Shown in pieces: positions 15,605 to 17,012 of a stretch of DNA of 17,012 nucleotides. Position 1 is the first letter of the stretch, and every line of letters begins with the position of its first letter. The DNA is from an uncultured Bacillota bacterium. GTDB taxonomy: Bacteria > Bacillota > Clostridia > Peptostreptococcales > Anaerovoracaceae. The translations under genes were made by a program, and so were the position numbers. The notes under the pieces were generated by a model. That model ran no database searches. It had not been told where the DNA came from and saw only the letters and a list, made by a program, of their open reading frames with translations. The stretch covers positions 1-17,012 of the forward strand of contig CAMOZS010000017.1 in assembly GCA_946631075.1 (NCBI GenBank), given 5' to 3'.

Positions 15605-16177
15605 TTATGCCAGCTGTCCCTTCATAAATGCGAACTTGTTCATCTCTACGAACTTCTCTTTCACATTCCCTTCTATAACCTTCATCCATGCGTCAGTGCT
15701 GAACGGAAGATTTCTTGAAGCAGCTCCCAGAAGTACAACGTTGACAGCCTTGCTGCTGCCGCTTTCCACTGCGATCTGCATGGCATCGAATGCTTTGAGA
15801 TTCCCGGCCCGCTCGTTCAGGACCTGGTCCAGGTTCTCAGGTATCTCGGCCTGTCCCATGATGACAGGCATGGGAAGGATCTGCTGGGTATTCACATACA
15901 GGGATCCGCCTTCCTTCAGATAGGGCAGCCACCGGTAGGCCTCCAGCTTCTCGAAGGCCAGGATGATATCCGCCTCACCCTCTTCGATCAGAGGGGAGCC
16001 TACCTTATCATCGCTGATCTTCACATGGGTCACGACGCTGCCCCCTCTCTGGGACATGCCATGGACCTCGCTCAGTTTCACATCATAACCATTGTCCAGT
16101 GCCAGGTTGCCCAGCAGTACGCTGGCCAGCAGTGTGCCCTGTCCGCCGACACCTACGATCAGAATATTGGTGTTCAT
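15605..16177 (-). CDS. iorB: Indolepyruvate:ferredoxin oxidoreductase, beta subunit
   Basis: A 190-residue gamma-type domain subunit of the two-subunit 2-oxoacid:ferredoxin oxidoreductases. It pairs with IorA to convert aryl-pyruvates and CoA to aryl-acetyl-CoA, CO2 and reduced ferredoxin. The N-terminal LIVGVGGQGTLLASVLLGN (6-24) is the glycine-rich fold signature. KLSEVHGMSQRGGSVVTHVK (34-53) is characteristic of IorB and other oxoacid oxidoreductase gamma subunits. Length is normal for the family. The ATG (16175-16177) shares one base with the iorA stop (TAATG), with an AAGGAGGTAA-type Shine-Dalgarno sequence inside the end of iorA (about 16182-16191), so the two subunits are co-translated. 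Confidence 0.95.
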   Translation of the reverse strand: MNTNILIVGVGGQGTLLASVLLGNLALDNGYDVKLSEVHGMSQRGGSVVTHVKISDDKVGSPLIEEGEADIILAFEKLEAYRWLPYLKEGGSLYVNTQQILPMPVIMGQAEIPENLDQVLNERAGNLKAFDAMQIAVESGSSKAVNVVLLGAASRNLPFSTDAWMKVIEGNVKEKFVEMNKFAFMKGQLA

Positions 16178-17012
16178 TATTTTACCTCCTTCGCGGTGCT
16201 GTCGATGGCGTCAAAGGGGCAGACTCTCATGCAGAGTCCGCATCCCACACAGGCGCTGGATACGATATATGGCCGGCCTTCTCTGACTTCGATGGCCGGG
16301 CAGCCGATCTTCATGCACTGACGGCAGTTCTTGCAGCGGTCAGTGATGACATTCGGGATATTGCTTTGTTTGACGATCATGGCGCAGGGCCGCTTGGTGA
16401 TGATCACGGACAGCTCGTCTCTGGCTGTTTCCTCCTTGATGACCTGCTCCAGATCCTTGACATCAAATGGATCGATCTCGACCACGTTCTTCACTCCGCA
16501 GGCCTGGCAGAGGGTCTTCAGATCGATGGCCGGGGCCGGCTGGCCCTTGGCGTTTTTGCCGGAGGCCGGGTTCTGCTGATGGCCGGTCATGCCGGTGATC
16601 CGGTTGTCCAGAATGATGACCGTTCCTTTGGCTTCGTTGTAGCACATATTGATCAGACCGGTGATGCCGGAATGCAGGAAGGTGGAATCACCCAGAACAG
16701 CGACCGTATTGGCCTTGTCTCCGGTAGCCTTCTCGAAACCGTGGGCCATGCCGATGGATGCTCCCATACAGAGGGTGGTATCCATGGCCTCGGTCGGCGG
16801 AAGAGCTGCCAGGGTATAGCAGCCGATGTCGCCAAAGACTGTGGTCTTCAGTTTGCTCAGAACATAGAAAAGGCCCTTGTGGGGACAGCCGGCGCACAGA
16901 AGTGGCGGACGGCCGGGAGCATCGCTGGTATCCACAGGATCCTCCTCCGGGTCCTCTCCGAAGGCTTCCCGGATCATGCGGGCGCTGTATTCGCCCTGGA
17001 TGGTGAACATGT
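16177..17012 (-). CDS. iorA: Indolepyruvate:ferredoxin oxidoreductase, alpha subunit, C-terminal part, cut by window edge
   Basis: The last ~277 residues of the TPP-containing catalytic subunit; the family is about 580-650 residues, so the N-terminal half lies beyond 17012. Residue numbers here are within the fragment. CAGCPHKGLFYVL (39-51) and FGDIGCYTLAALPP (59-72) open the TPP domain. Cofactor binding follows at GDSTFLHSGITGL (107-119) and DNRITGMTGHQQNP (135-148). The C-terminus has a ferredoxin-like module with C226/C229/C232/C237 (spacing CX2CX2CX4CP) and C254/C257/C260/C264 (CX2CX2CX3CP). The in-frame methionine at 17008-17010 is almost certainly internal. It ends with TAA at 16177-16179, overlapping iorB by one base. 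It is the first visible gene of an operon whose promoter is off-window. Confidence 0.95.
   Translation of the reverse strand, partial: MFTIQGEYSARMIREAFGEDPEEDPVDTSDAPGRPPLLCAGCPHKGLFYVLSKLKTTVFGDIGCYTLAALPPTEAMDTTLCMGASIGMAHGFEKATGDKANTVAVLGDSTFLHSGITGLINMCYNEAKGTVIILDNRITGMTGHQQNPASGKNAKGQPAPAIDLKTLCQACGVKNVVEIDPFDVKDLEQVIKEETARDELSVIITKRPCAMIVKQSNIPNVITDRCKNCRQCMKIGCPAIEVREGRPYIVSSACVGCGLCMRVCPFDAIDSTAKEVK

Noticed and set aside
1..17012. Defence system, prophage, CRISPR array or mobile element
   Set aside because: No repeats of the right form, integrase, transposase, toxin-antitoxin pair or defence nuclease is seen. The helicase and AAA+ ATPase are ordinary housekeeping PcrA and RarA types.

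Overview
The window is about 17 kb of GC-rich chromosomal DNA from an anaerobic, probably Gram-positive bacterium. Three things point to a member of the Clostridia: a full-length pyruvate:ferredoxin oxidoreductase, a ferredoxin-linked indolepyruvate oxidoreductase cluster, and a class B sortase with AGGAG-type ribosome binding sites. A host-associated, amino-acid-fermenting species is plausible, but genus and family cannot be fixed from this sequence. Coding density is high. Every gap between genes is under 200 bases. I see no tRNA, rRNA, CRISPR array, insertion sequence, phage gene or integration site.

Layout, left to right. (1) 1-1002, minus strand: a LUD-domain (LutC/YkgG-like) protein gene followed one base later by the start of rarA, which runs off the left edge. 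(2) 1003-1096: a short divergent intergenic region with two overlapping promoters. (3) 1097-2275, plus strand: an iron-containing alcohol dehydrogenase, the only plus-strand gene. (4) 2286-2332: a two-way terminator between the alcohol dehydrogenase and the converging nifJ. (5) 2338-5886, minus: nifJ (PFOR), apparently with its own promoter. (6) 6001-12875, minus: a tight series of pcrA/uvrD-type helicase, a MalY/PatB-type PLP enzyme, a CDF metal transporter and tex, read in that order. (7) 12876-13045: the helicase promoter and the terminator of the next operon. (8) 13046-17012, minus: iorA (partial, off the right edge), iorB, paaK, a tandem-ACT protein and a class B sortase, read in that order and ending at the terminator.

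How the genes may work together. PFOR and IOR are both CoA- and ferredoxin-dependent 2-oxoacid oxidoreductases. PFOR handles pyruvate. IOR with PaaK handles aryl-pyruvates, aryl-acetyl-CoA and aryl-acetates. The tandem-ACT protein is a plausible sensor of aromatic amino acids for that branch. The alcohol dehydrogenase can dispose of reducing equivalents, and the PatB-like C-S lyase can make pyruvate from sulfur amino acids. PcrA, Tex and RarA are housekeeping DNA and RNA maintenance functions.

I did not find a clear, wholly undescribed system. The points most worth a second look are the ior-paaK-ACT operon with a sortase as its last gene, a CDF transporter with a mixed metal site and an apparently duplicated C-terminal domain that may be translated from a nearly leaderless mRNA, and the compact overlapping divergent promoters between the LUD gene and the alcohol dehydrogenase.
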